Source: Oligoflexia bacterium
Lineage (GTDB): Bacteria > Bdellovibrionota > UBA1018
DNA: 32,911 bases
Reading direction: 5' to 3'
Assembly: GCA_014376785.1 (NCBI GenBank)
Contig: JACMQW010000033.1
Location: 1 to 32,911, forward strand
Made by a program: the position numbers and the translations under genes
The notes under the pieces: generated by a model
What the model was told of the DNA's origin: nothing
Seen by the model: only the letters and a program-made list of their open reading frames with translations
Databases searched by the model: none
In this document: piece after piece, positions 25,019 through 31,724 of the stretch
How positions within the stretch are numbered: the stretch's first letter is position 1
How the letters are laid out: every line of letters starts with the position of its first letter

Positions 25019-25374
25019 TATGGATCCTTTGGATGAATAGGTTTCAAAATGCGGGTTTTGTTACCGGGCATCTATCGCACTAAGTAATGCGATGTGCCAG
25101 ATGAAAGGTTTTTTAGGTCCTAATAACTGGCCCTTTTGAGACAACAAAACGCCGGCGAATCTTACTCAAATACTCGAATTTATGGACATTTTTTAATTTT
25201 GTACTGATAGATATTAGGTTTCCCAAACTTGAAAAAGCCTTAGCCTCATCGCCATATGACGGCGATGAGGCTAAGGCTTTCCACTGTGGAAAAATAGGAG
25301 GGATCCAAATAATCGCCCTTCACAGGAACGCGATAAACTTCGAACTACTGCAAACAGACAGAGTTTTAAAACAG
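25019..25374. promoter_or_regulatory. Intergenic region with an operator-like dyad and a terminator
   Basis: No ORF here. At 25075-25092 an imperfect dyad, TCGCA(C)TAAGTAA TGCGA, lies about 57 bases before the start of the minus-strand gene at 25018 and could be an operator. The right half contains the terminator of the gene at 25375 (separate entry). The AT-rich stretch 25120-25215 shows nothing else I can name. Confidence 0.3.
25234..25280 (-). terminator. Very strong hairpin terminator of the tandem-repeat protein gene
   Basis: A perfect 20-bp stem (25234-25253 with 25261-25280) and a 7-base loop ATATGAC. Read on the minus strand the stem is followed by TTTTTC, so it ends the transcript of the gene at 25375-26040, about 95 bases after that stop. 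The plus-strand side has only TTT. Confidence 0.88.
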
Positions 25375-26040
25375 CTACTCCAGTAATTTCAGCGCATCTT
25401 TAGTCTTGGTCAAATTCGCGGTATTATCGCTGCTGTTTTTCATGAACGACTTCACTGCAGGAATGATCTTACCTTCACGAATCGAACGGAACGTTTTCCA
25501 TGCTTTGATTGCGGTCGCTCTACCCAGTTCTTTTCCCTTAATGTCCAACTTTTCGATGCAAACACTAGTATCTTCCGCTGTTTTATTAACAACCGCTTCA
25601 TCCCCTTTGCCATCCTTATAAAGTAGGAGCGCAGCGCGCGCTTCATCCGCTTTCCGAATGCATTCGCCAGACTTGTTGTCTTCGCCCATGGATTTGAGAG
25701 CGTCTTTCGTCATGTCGAGATTGGCTTTGTTGTCTTTGGTTTGTTGATTGTAGAAAACCACCGTCGGCAGAATTTTTTCTTCCCGAAGTTTTTGGAAAGC
25801 TTTCCATGAAGCAATCGCTTCATCTTTAATTTGAGTTTTTCCATGGGCATCAACGTCAGCGATACAGCGAGCAGCGTCGACCGTCGATTGCTTGACGGCT
25901 GCTTCAGTTGACTGACCTTCCTTGTAACGAAGCATTTCGGCCCGTGCTCCATCCGCCTTCTGGATGCAATCGTGGGGAGAAGAAGCAAATACCGTAGCGG
26001 TGGCCAATAATAGTACGAGTGCGAGTATGATTTTTATCAT
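25375..26040 (-). CDS. Exported protein made of two tandem ~94-residue repeats
   Basis: A 221-residue protein with a signal peptide (cut after 19, 'ATVFA|SS'). The mature part is a duplication: residues 25-118 align with 127-220 at a constant offset of 102. Examples are 'CIQKADGARAEMLRYKEG' against 'CIRKADEARAALLLYKDG' and 'AIASWKAFQKLREEKILP' against 'AIKAWKTFRSIREGKIIP'. Each unit has two Cys 34 residues apart (25/59 and 127/161) and looks all-helical, so each is probably a disulfide-pinned helical bundle. GGAGGAGGT lies 9 bases before the ATG, an excellent ribosome site suggesting high expression. The function is unknown. Confidence 0.8.
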   Translation of the reverse strand: MIKIILALVLLLATATVFASSPHDCIQKADGARAEMLRYKEGQSTEAAVKQSTVDAARCIADVDAHGKTQIKDEAIASWKAFQKLREEKILPTVVFYNQQTKDNKANLDMTKDALKSMGEDNKSGECIRKADEARAALLLYKDGKGDEAVVNKTAEDTSVCIEKLDIKGKELGRATAIKAWKTFRSIREGKIIPAVKSFMKNSSDNTANLTKTKDALKLLE

Positions 26041-26335
26041 GTTGAGAGTACCTCCTCCCGAAATATTAAAGTCTTATCGCGGTAAATAGTAATTTAAATA
26101 ATTCCTCAACGAACAAATAATTTCGTGCACGCGAGCTGTCTCCTCTATTTTCCGCATGCCAACGCCACCTCTTTTCAACTAAATTGCCACCAATGGTCTG
26201 GTAAGGTTTTCTGAGCTGCTTTTACCTAAGATCGCCAGCGACCATGAAGAACGCGTCGAACGTGCTAGTTGGGATAATAATCCTATGAAAGCTCTGTGAG
26301 AGTCTGAGGTTTGGCGAAAGCAACTCTCTCAAGTC

Positions 26336-27871
26336 TTAATTACTTTTGCCCACAAGTTGGTCGTATGCCCAACTCGCACCATCACGATGCTGTTGAGCAG
26401 TAAGTTCCAAATGTAAAATATTGAGGTCGAGTTTCAATTTCTCGAATTCAAATTCTGCCTCCGTCCACTCTTCAGGTCGAATCACATTTTTTTGTGGGTA
26501 GCCTAATGCAATTAACGATTTTCCTTTAGTACCCAAGTATGACTCTTCCATCGATATCCGTTTGTAAACCCAGCCTAGAACCTCGCTTGCAAATACGGGC
26601 ATATTCAATCCCACAAAGTTTCGGTTTCCAAGGCGGACTAGTTCTGCAGTCAGCATTGCGGCCCCGAAATAGTGGTAGTTACCTGCGCGAAACATACTGT
26701 CACTGAAATTTGATTTCGCGTACTCATCAGGAAATCGCGATTTTAATTTCTCCATTCGATTACGTAAAAAGCGAAATTGGCCAGCAATTTTTTTTGTGGG
26801 GATGAGCGTGCTTATTCCACCATTTTTAAATAAATGAGACGTTCCATCAGGTTCGAAAGCATTCAGGGTCGCAGGCCATACCGGATGCGGACCGACTGGA
26901 AGAAGTGGACGAAACACGTTATCGTGTCCAAAGATTCCTAGAACACGAAGCGCACGCATCCGGTCACCTGCAGTGGATTCTAAGGCCAAATCCCAAATGT
27001 CAAAATTATCGCGAGTCTCCTCAACTCCGATTTCTGGAAGCTGGTTTGGGCTGGTTCGATCAATGGCTTGAAGCCTAGAATAAAAATCAAGAGCATCACC
27101 GAACAACACCGCGTCGCCGCTCACCGAGTTACTCCAATGTGCTATAATCCCTTTATTTTGCAGCCCTATCCCGGTTAACTCCCCACCGTTAGAGCTTACG
27201 AGCAAGGACTTCAAATCGGAAAGGAGCTTAGATGGACGGGAACTTTTTCCGAAGAGGGAGTGCAGCAATACCTCTGCATAAGAAATAATTTCGTTCGCGG
27301 ACTTAGACCGTGTATCTGCAGAAGTTATATTGGGATTCAGCAGATTTTTCATTCCGCCTGAAAAATCGCCGTCGACCGAAAAATTACGCGAAATCCTGCC
27401 ATCTAATTCCGACTCAATTTTTTCAATGAGTTGAACTATTTTGTTCCGCTGTTCGGGAGATAATCCATAAGTGGTCGAAACTATGTGTTGGCTGGTAGCG
27501 AGATCTTTGCGAATTGTCTGGACGATCTGTGGATTTATATCCCATGCCAACAACACCTCGATTTTTGCGAGTTCATCAACTACAATCTGGATCGGGGCAT
27601 AGGAGAGAATTCTTGGGCCGTTCGAAAAGTATCTTGCTGTCGCTGCTTTAGCGGCAGTGGAAACATCTCGAACTTTTTTTTGTTCTAAATTTTCAATGGC
27701 TTCATTAGAAAACGGAGAGAAATTTTTAATCGCGGTTTTGCCAAGATATCGAACACAATCCCATACAGCACTGTCCGTTAATTGAAGAGTAGTAGAATGT
27801 GGCTCCTTTCCAAATGCGAACGAAACTTGTGCGAATAAGAAGAAAACGATGAGCGTTAGTAAATTACGCAT
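26336..27871 (-). CDS. Exported protein of unknown function
   Basis: A 511-residue protein. I start it at the ATG at 27871, because it begins a good signal peptide (MRNLLTLIVFFLFAQVSFA, cut after 19); the frame is open to 27928 but the extra 19 residues would bury it. The mature protein is mostly helical with few Cys ('VWDCVRYLG'), and no motif I recognise. A helical stretch near the end reads 'WTEAEFEFEKLKLDLNILHLELTAQQHRDG'. Base composition is visibly more AT-rich than the left half of the window. It might be part of a family of envelope proteins private to this lineage. Confidence 0.65.
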   Translation of the reverse strand: MRNLLTLIVFFLFAQVSFAFGKEPHSTTLQLTDSAVWDCVRYLGKTAIKNFSPFSNEAIENLEQKKVRDVSTAAKAATARYFSNGPRILSYAPIQIVVDELAKIEVLLAWDINPQIVQTIRKDLATSQHIVSTTYGLSPEQRNKIVQLIEKIESELDGRISRNFSVDGDFSGGMKNLLNPNITSADTRSKSANEIISYAEVLLHSLFGKSSRPSKLLSDLKSLLVSSNGGELTGIGLQNKGIIAHWSNSVSGDAVLFGDALDFYSRLQAIDRTSPNQLPEIGVEETRDNFDIWDLALESTAGDRMRALRVLGIFGHDNVFRPLLPVGPHPVWPATLNAFEPDGTSHLFKNGGISTLIPTKKIAGQFRFLRNRMEKLKSRFPDEYAKSNFSDSMFRAGNYHYFGAAMLTAELVRLGNRNFVGLNMPVFASEVLGWVYKRISMEESYLGTKGKSLIALGYPQKNVIRPEEWTEAEFEFEKLKLDLNILHLELTAQQHRDGASWAYDQLVGKSN

Positions 27872-28007
27872 TGAATTTCTCAGTGGAGGATAAACTAAGG
27901 AATGTTTCTGTAGGATGAATTGCGTCACCTTGAACTTCCAGAATCTTATCGGCTCTATGGTGCCGAATAATGTGACGACAATTTCTACTTTTTCAAGGGT
28001 AGCAATA

Positions 28008-28133
28008 ATGGATTATCAGCCAAAGCAAAATGTTAGGTATCTGTCCTCCGAGGTAGGAGAGGGATTTCAGCGATTACCCGTGGCTAAAAGAAGCCTGGAA
28101 ATTCAAAAAGAGACTGACTGGCGTCCTGCTTAA
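28008..28133 (+). CDS. Possible 41-residue small protein
   Basis: A short open frame MDYQPKQNVRYLSSEVGEG... with AAGG 9 bases upstream of the ATG. It is polar with no span or signal. The frame is also open from 27915, which would overlap the start of the opposing gene. Nothing confirms that it is translated; it could equally be a remnant next to the element border. Confidence 0.2.
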   Translation: MDYQPKQNVRYLSSEVGEGFQRLPVAKRSLEIQKETDWRPA

Positions 28134-28488
28134 GAACAACCAAGACAGATTCGAAGTGAAAGATTAATTTCCGCAATTTTTTTGACACAGGAATGAACTG
28201 CTCAAGAGCTCATTTCCATTCATGAAATTTTTTGAAGAGACACTGAAGTCCTGGGCTGAGCCCATGGTGCGGATTTGGCGCTCCACGGAGATGGAAATGA
28301 TTGCACTCTGCGGGTAGGTTGGAGCATTTGCCGTGAGAAATTAATTCGACGCGAAATCTTCGTGCCCCACGTTTCGGGGTAGAGCCACTCGATTCGGCGA
28401 GACGAAAAAGAAATCTCAGTGGTCAGAATTAGGTCACAAAATCGGGGTAGGCTATTTAACTCTGCGATTTTTGGACTGAATAAAAAAA
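28134..28488. other. Gene-free stretch at the chromosomal side of the element border
   Basis: No ORF or RNA gene recognised over about 355 bases. It holds short hairpins: TGGGC/GCCCA at 28252-28264, CCCC/GGGG at 28365-28379, and AAAATCG (28438-28444) with CGATTTT (28465-28471). None is long enough to name. If the att interpretation is right, this is the original chromosomal DNA downstream of a tRNA-Ser gene. Confidence 0.4.
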
Positions 28489-28503
28489 TGGCGGAGAGAG
28501 TGG
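28489..28503 (-). other. Attachment-site-like remnant: 3' end of a tRNA-Ser gene
   Basis: On the minus strand this reads CCACTCTCTCCGCCA, the typical end of a bacterial tRNA-Ser (acceptor arm plus CCA). The bases before it on that strand do not make a tRNA, and T-rich sequence follows the CCA, as after a tRNA gene. It lies 52 bases beyond the stop of a tyrosine recombinase gene. This is what a target-site copy left by integration into a tRNA 3' end looks like. Confidence 0.6.
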
Positions 28504-28555
28504 AATCTCCCTAAGCCATTGATTTAACAGGACTGAGCCTTGCCACTAACTACAT

Positions 28556-29656
28556 TCAACTACGGACAGGTAACGCAATTACCTTCTGCACGTTAGCGCT
28601 AGCGTCATGGAGACTTAGGCAATCCGTACTTCCGACAATATCGATCCCTGCTTTTCTCGCGTAGATCATCATTGTTTCTAGATCCTTCCAGCCACCCATT
28701 TTCATAACTTTAATGGCTTGGACACCCTTCCCAAGTAGCAGGGTTGCCCATGTAGCCCTTAAGTCATGAAACCGTAGCGCAGGCAAATTCATCCCTACCA
28801 GGAACCGTTGAAGCTCCTTGGCTTGGTCGCCTCTGTCCCACTTGCATAGACGCGGAAGAACAAATGTCTCGCCCCTACTGTTTAGCTTAAGCTCACGCAT
28901 CACGGGGATAAGGCCGGGAGGAATTTCCACTACACGGTCGTCGCCGGACTTGGTTCTATCCTTAAACCCATTTTTATTGTCCCAAGCACATTTCACGAAA
29001 ATACGACGACCTTCTAGATCGACGTTGTCCCAAGTGAGAGCGTACAGTTCACCATTGCGCATCCCTGTATAGATCGCCATGGACCAATGCGGATACCAGT
29101 CATCATTAAGCTCACGTGCCGTATTCAAAAATTCCCGAACCTCTGGCTCAGTGAGAACTAATTTAATTCTCTCCCCAACCCGAAACTTAAGCATTGGAGT
29201 CGGATTATTAGCAATGAAGCCGGAATCGACAGCATGCTGAAAAGTTCGTCTGAAACTTTTGAGAATGTATTTTTGATGGCCCGATGATTTATGTCCCACG
29301 GCCTTTCGGTGAGTCTCCAATATATCCGATCTTGTTATCGAATTAATTAAGCGATTTTCCCACTCAGGCAATGTGTGCGCTTTTAGACAAGTAGAATATC
29401 CGTGAATTGTTTGCTGCGAATATCCGAGTAAACGGCATTCATCTAAAAACAAATCGATTACCTTTGGCCAAAGTGGAATCTTTAAAGACTCAATCTTGCG
29501 ATCGACCTCTAATACCAACTCCGTATATATTTTCTTAGCATCACGCTCGGTCGCAACTCCTTTACGCGTAAGCGATACAGGTAATTGTTTTGGCCCCGGA
29601 CGCTTTGAATAAGAAACCGTCCAACAATTCTTTAAGGTGTCTTTTTTAATTCCCAT
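28556..29656 (-). CDS. Tyrosine recombinase (phage-type integrase)
   Basis: A 366-residue integrase. The N-terminal part (about 1-60) resembles an arm-binding AP2-like domain, followed by a core-binding SAM-like domain (about 62-155). The catalytic domain has Arg200 in 'YTGMRNGELYALTW', Lys236 in 'RTKSGDDR', H297xxR300 in 'LRFHDLRATWATLLL', Trp323 in place of the second His in 'GGWKDLETMMIYAR', and the nucleophile Tyr332. All residues needed for strand exchange are present, so the enzyme is probably active. AAGGAG lies 6-7 bases before the ATG. It would integrate the element at the adjacent tRNA-Ser-like site together with the small HTH protein just upstream. Confidence 0.94.
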   Translation of the reverse strand: MGIKKDTLKNCWTVSYSKRPGPKQLPVSLTRKGVATERDAKKIYTELVLEVDRKIESLKIPLWPKVIDLFLDECRLLGYSQQTIHGYSTCLKAHTLPEWENRLINSITRSDILETHRKAVGHKSSGHQKYILKSFRRTFQHAVDSGFIANNPTPMLKFRVGERIKLVLTEPEVREFLNTARELNDDWYPHWSMAIYTGMRNGELYALTWDNVDLEGRRIFVKCAWDNKNGFKDRTKSGDDRVVEIPPGLIPVMRELKLNSRGETFVLPRLCKWDRGDQAKELQRFLVGMNLPALRFHDLRATWATLLLGKGVQAIKVMKMGGWKDLETMMIYARKAGIDIVGSTDCLSLHDASANVQKVIALPVRS

Positions 29657-29666
29657 AGGAACTCCT

Positions 29667-29921
29667 TCATTTTGATTTCCTCAAAAGAAGTTCTTCAAGG
29701 TCACTGACCCGAAATCGATTAAGTCGTCCGATTTTTCCGCTTACTTCAATTGTCCCATTACTTACTTTATTCCTTAATGAACCAACTGAAATTCCAAGAA
29801 AATCGGCGGCCTCACTCGAATTAAGCCATTCCTTATTTTGAGACCCTGCAAAGTAATTACCCTGCAAATTCTCCTCTATTGTATTTTCAAAGACCCTTTT
29901 GGAACCGTTTTGGCTCGGCAT
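29667..29921 (-). CDS. Excisionase-like helix-turn-helix protein
   Basis: An 84-residue protein whose second half is a MerR-type/excisionase HTH: 'LNSSEAADFLGISVGSLRNKVSNGTI' followed by 'GRLNRFRVSDLEELLLRKS', the usual 'wing' pattern of helix_turn_helix_17 proteins. Such proteins bend DNA at the att site to steer the integrase toward excision, or act as repressors. AAGGAG is 5-6 bases before the ATG. It ends 10 bases before the integrase start on the same strand, the standard xis-int order. Confidence 0.85.
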   Translation of the reverse strand: MPSQNGSKRVFENTIEENLQGNYFAGSQNKEWLNSSEAADFLGISVGSLRNKVSNGTIEVSGKIGRLNRFRVSDLEELLLRKSK

Positions 29922-29942
29922 AGCTACTCCTTCGGTTAGAAT

Positions 29943-30353
29943 TTAAGAAGAGGAATTGGTAATTTTAATTAGTTCCGCAGAATATTGAGCCTCTAGGTGC
30001 TTAAGGCGTTTTGAGAGAGTTTGGATTAACCTAGAGCTGGGGGACTTTCCGAATAGCGGCTCCTCTTCCTCTAATTCGGCAATTTGATTTCGAATTAGTC
30101 GGATTAAAGAATCCATTTTCAGTAATTTCGAAGTATCGAAAATCGTTGAAGAATTGAGCAGACCCCATATTTCTCCATTCTTATGGAGCTCTGTAATTCG
30201 ATAAATTCCCACTTTGCCACGAATAAAAACCTGCACACCGCAGGAGTCGCAAAAGAAATAAGGCTTATTCTTCTTCGACATTCGAATTTCCCTGAATTCC
30301 AAACACGTAGGACATGGGTATTCTTCTGGAAGACCGCTTCTAAGCTCGCTCAT
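29943..30353 (-). CDS. Zinc-ribbon protein with a helical C-terminus, unknown function
   Basis: A 136-residue protein. The N-terminal zinc ribbon has two Cys pairs: 'YPCPTCLEF' and 'FFCDSCGVQVF' (residues about 14-17 and 35-38). The C-terminal half is a charged helical stretch ('KMDSLIRLIRNQIAELEEEEPLF', 'TLSKRLKHLEAQYSAELIK') that may be a coiled coil. Its ATG overlaps the end of the rep gene by 14 bases, so it is likely co-translated and may assist replication, for example as a DNA-binding or Rep-partner protein. That role is inference from context. Confidence 0.72.
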   Translation of the reverse strand: MSELRSGLPEEYPCPTCLEFREIRMSKKNKPYFFCDSCGVQVFIRGKVGIYRITELHKNGEIWGLLNSSTIFDTSKLLKMDSLIRLIRNQIAELEEEEPLFGKSPSSRLIQTLSKRLKHLEAQYSAELIKITNSSS

Positions 30354-31266
30354 ACGTGCTACCCGTACTTCTATTAACGTTACATAACGTTGGGCCTGGT
30401 TCCGGGGGCTTTATTCTGCGAGTCGCTCTAAAGCCCTGAATGTAATTTCTTCGGTCAGTGAGATCGGAATGGATATAGTTCCCCAGTATATTGCGTGCCT
30501 CGGTCTCAGAGACTTTACAGAAGCGGTACTGCGCATTCGATTCCGGACGCGACTCCCTCAACAATTCGTTCAAATTAATTCCCTGAGAAGTTGAATACGC
30601 GCGGCCTTTTCCGTGTTCGAGGGACCGCATTTGCTTTCCAAGGTATTTAGAAAGATATCGGGCCGCGCCCGTGTCGGCCTTTCGAATGTCGACAATAGGT
30701 CCTCCTCCGACCGATACCCATGCCTGCTTTAACCATTCATGATTAATGAATTGATCGAAAAGAATATGGAGATGGGCTCGCCCATTCTTTTGAAATTCGA
30801 CAACCGATACAAACTGGATCGGAGTATTGAATTTCCGCATTTGAAGAATTCGGAATTTATTCCAACTTTTCCGAATATATTTCCGGCTTTCGTTAGGATC
30901 GGACGGTGCGGTTTTCGGGTCGAGGGTCAAAGACGCAAACACGCGCAACCCAAACTTATCGATAGCGAGTTCAATTCCCTTCTGAACCTGAAAAACCTTC
31001 CGAGGTCCGCAGTAGTCGCATCGGTATGACTTACAAAAGGTTTTAAAGTGGGAAAACAAACCCTCCGAATCAACCGTTCCGCTGAGAAGAAAATCAGCAG
31101 ATTTACATGGCGCGGGGATATTTCTTTCTGCGTCGACCGAGTCTTGCGAGCTGTTGGAGTTACGCTCTATTGAATCAAGGGAATTACGAGAAACTCTCCC
31201 AGAGACTTTCTTAATAAGAGTGGCGCGAGGCCCTTTTTCGTCATTCGATATCATTTGATTGCTCAT
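30340..31266 (-). CDS. HUH-endonuclease replication initiator (rolling-circle type Rep)
   Basis: A 308-residue protein with the three motifs of HUH Rep proteins in order: motif 1 'FASLTLDP' (110-117), motif 2 'HLHILF' (His165 and His167), and motif 3 'YLSKYLGK' with candidate nucleophile Tyr204 or Tyr208 and Lys207. A zinc-type cluster 'FCKSYRCDYCGPRK' (Cys78, 83, 86) precedes motif 1, as in phage and plasmid Rep proteins. Such enzymes nick a hairpin origin and start rolling-circle copying. A long polar N-terminus (1-60) looks disordered. AAGGA lies 7-8 bases upstream of the ATG. The tandem hairpins just before the gene are a plausible target. Confidence 0.85.
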   Translation of the reverse strand: MSNQMISNDEKGPRATLIKKVSGRVSRNSLDSIERNSNSSQDSVDAERNIPAPCKSADFLLSGTVDSEGLFSHFKTFCKSYRCDYCGPRKVFQVQKGIELAIDKFGLRVFASLTLDPKTAPSDPNESRKYIRKSWNKFRILQMRKFNTPIQFVSVVEFQKNGRAHLHILFDQFINHEWLKQAWVSVGGGPIVDIRKADTGAARYLSKYLGKQMRSLEHGKGRAYSTSQGINLNELLRESRPESNAQYRFCKVSETEARNILGNYIHSDLTDRRNYIQGFRATRRIKPPEPGPTLCNVNRSTGSTYERA

Positions 31267-31344
31267 AGTTAAGTCCTTTTCTAGACGTAGAAATCCCTGC
31301 CGAGTCTCACTCAGCTAAAATCACTTCTTTCGAGAACCATTTTG

Positions 31345-31391
31345 GTTGGGAGGACGAGATAATCTCGTCCTCCCAACGCCCCACTTGGGGC
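31345..31391. other. Tandem hairpins upstream of rep: candidate replication origin
   Basis: Hairpin 1: a perfect 14-bp stem (31345-31358 with 31364-31377) and an ATAAT loop; the symmetry extends further into the loop. Hairpin 2 follows without a gap: GCCCC (31378-31382) and GGGGC (31387-31391) with an ACTT loop. No T-run follows on either strand, so this is not a standard terminator. It sits in the gap between spoVG-like and rep genes. HUH initiators recognise hairpins of this sort next to their gene. Confidence 0.5.
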
Positions 31392-31436
31392 CTTGTCCCA
31401 CCTCAATGGTTTAAGAAATGGGCAAGATTAAGGTCG

Positions 31437-31724
31437 CTACGCTCGTGTCTCAGGATGCGTATTGTAAGACTCGATGATTTTCGGATACAGATGAGCTTGT
31501 AAGGTTCGGCTCGTCCAAAGCATTTCCTTGTAAGCAGTCTTTCCATTTTTATCCTGGTACTTTTCCTGCGGCGGCGCTACGAACTGCCCTTTCCCTGACA
31601 TCTCAACCACCCGAAAACCTTTAAGCGCGATTTCACCTTTTGAAGTTTGGAAAGACACATCCACCTTCGCTTTTAAGGATGATTTTCCTTTCACCGGCCA
31701 GACCTTAATTTCAATTATTTCCAT
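31437..31724 (-). CDS. SpoVG-like small DNA/RNA-binding protein
   Basis: A 95-residue protein when started at the ATG at 31724, which has a perfect AGGAGG 6 bases upstream; the frame is open further back to 31808 inside the polymerase gene but lacks such a site. The text 'IIEIKVWPVKGKSSLKAKVDVSF', 'IALKGFRVVEMSGKGQFVAPPQEK' and 'YKEMLWTSRTLQAHLYPKIIESY' follows the SpoVG pattern. SpoVG proteins bind nucleic acid and regulate genes; copies also occur in phages and plasmids. It overlaps the end of the polymerase gene by 14 bases, so the two are one operon. Confidence 0.7.
   Translation of the reverse strand: MEIIEIKVWPVKGKSSLKAKVDVSFQTSKGEIALKGFRVVEMSGKGQFVAPPQEKYQDKNGKTAYKEMLWTSRTLQAHLYPKIIESYNTHPETRA

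Noticed and set aside
25234-25280. 20-bp inverted repeat as a mobile-element end
   Set aside because: Minus-strand T-run and position after a gene fit a terminator; no second copy was noticed.
28489-28560. A complete tRNA gene at the element border
   Set aside because: Only the 3' end matches a tRNA-Ser; the sequence before it on the minus strand does not form D, anticodon or T arms.
28818-29072. Plus-strand frame within the integrase gene
   Set aside because: Antisense shadow of a clear integrase with all catalytic residues.
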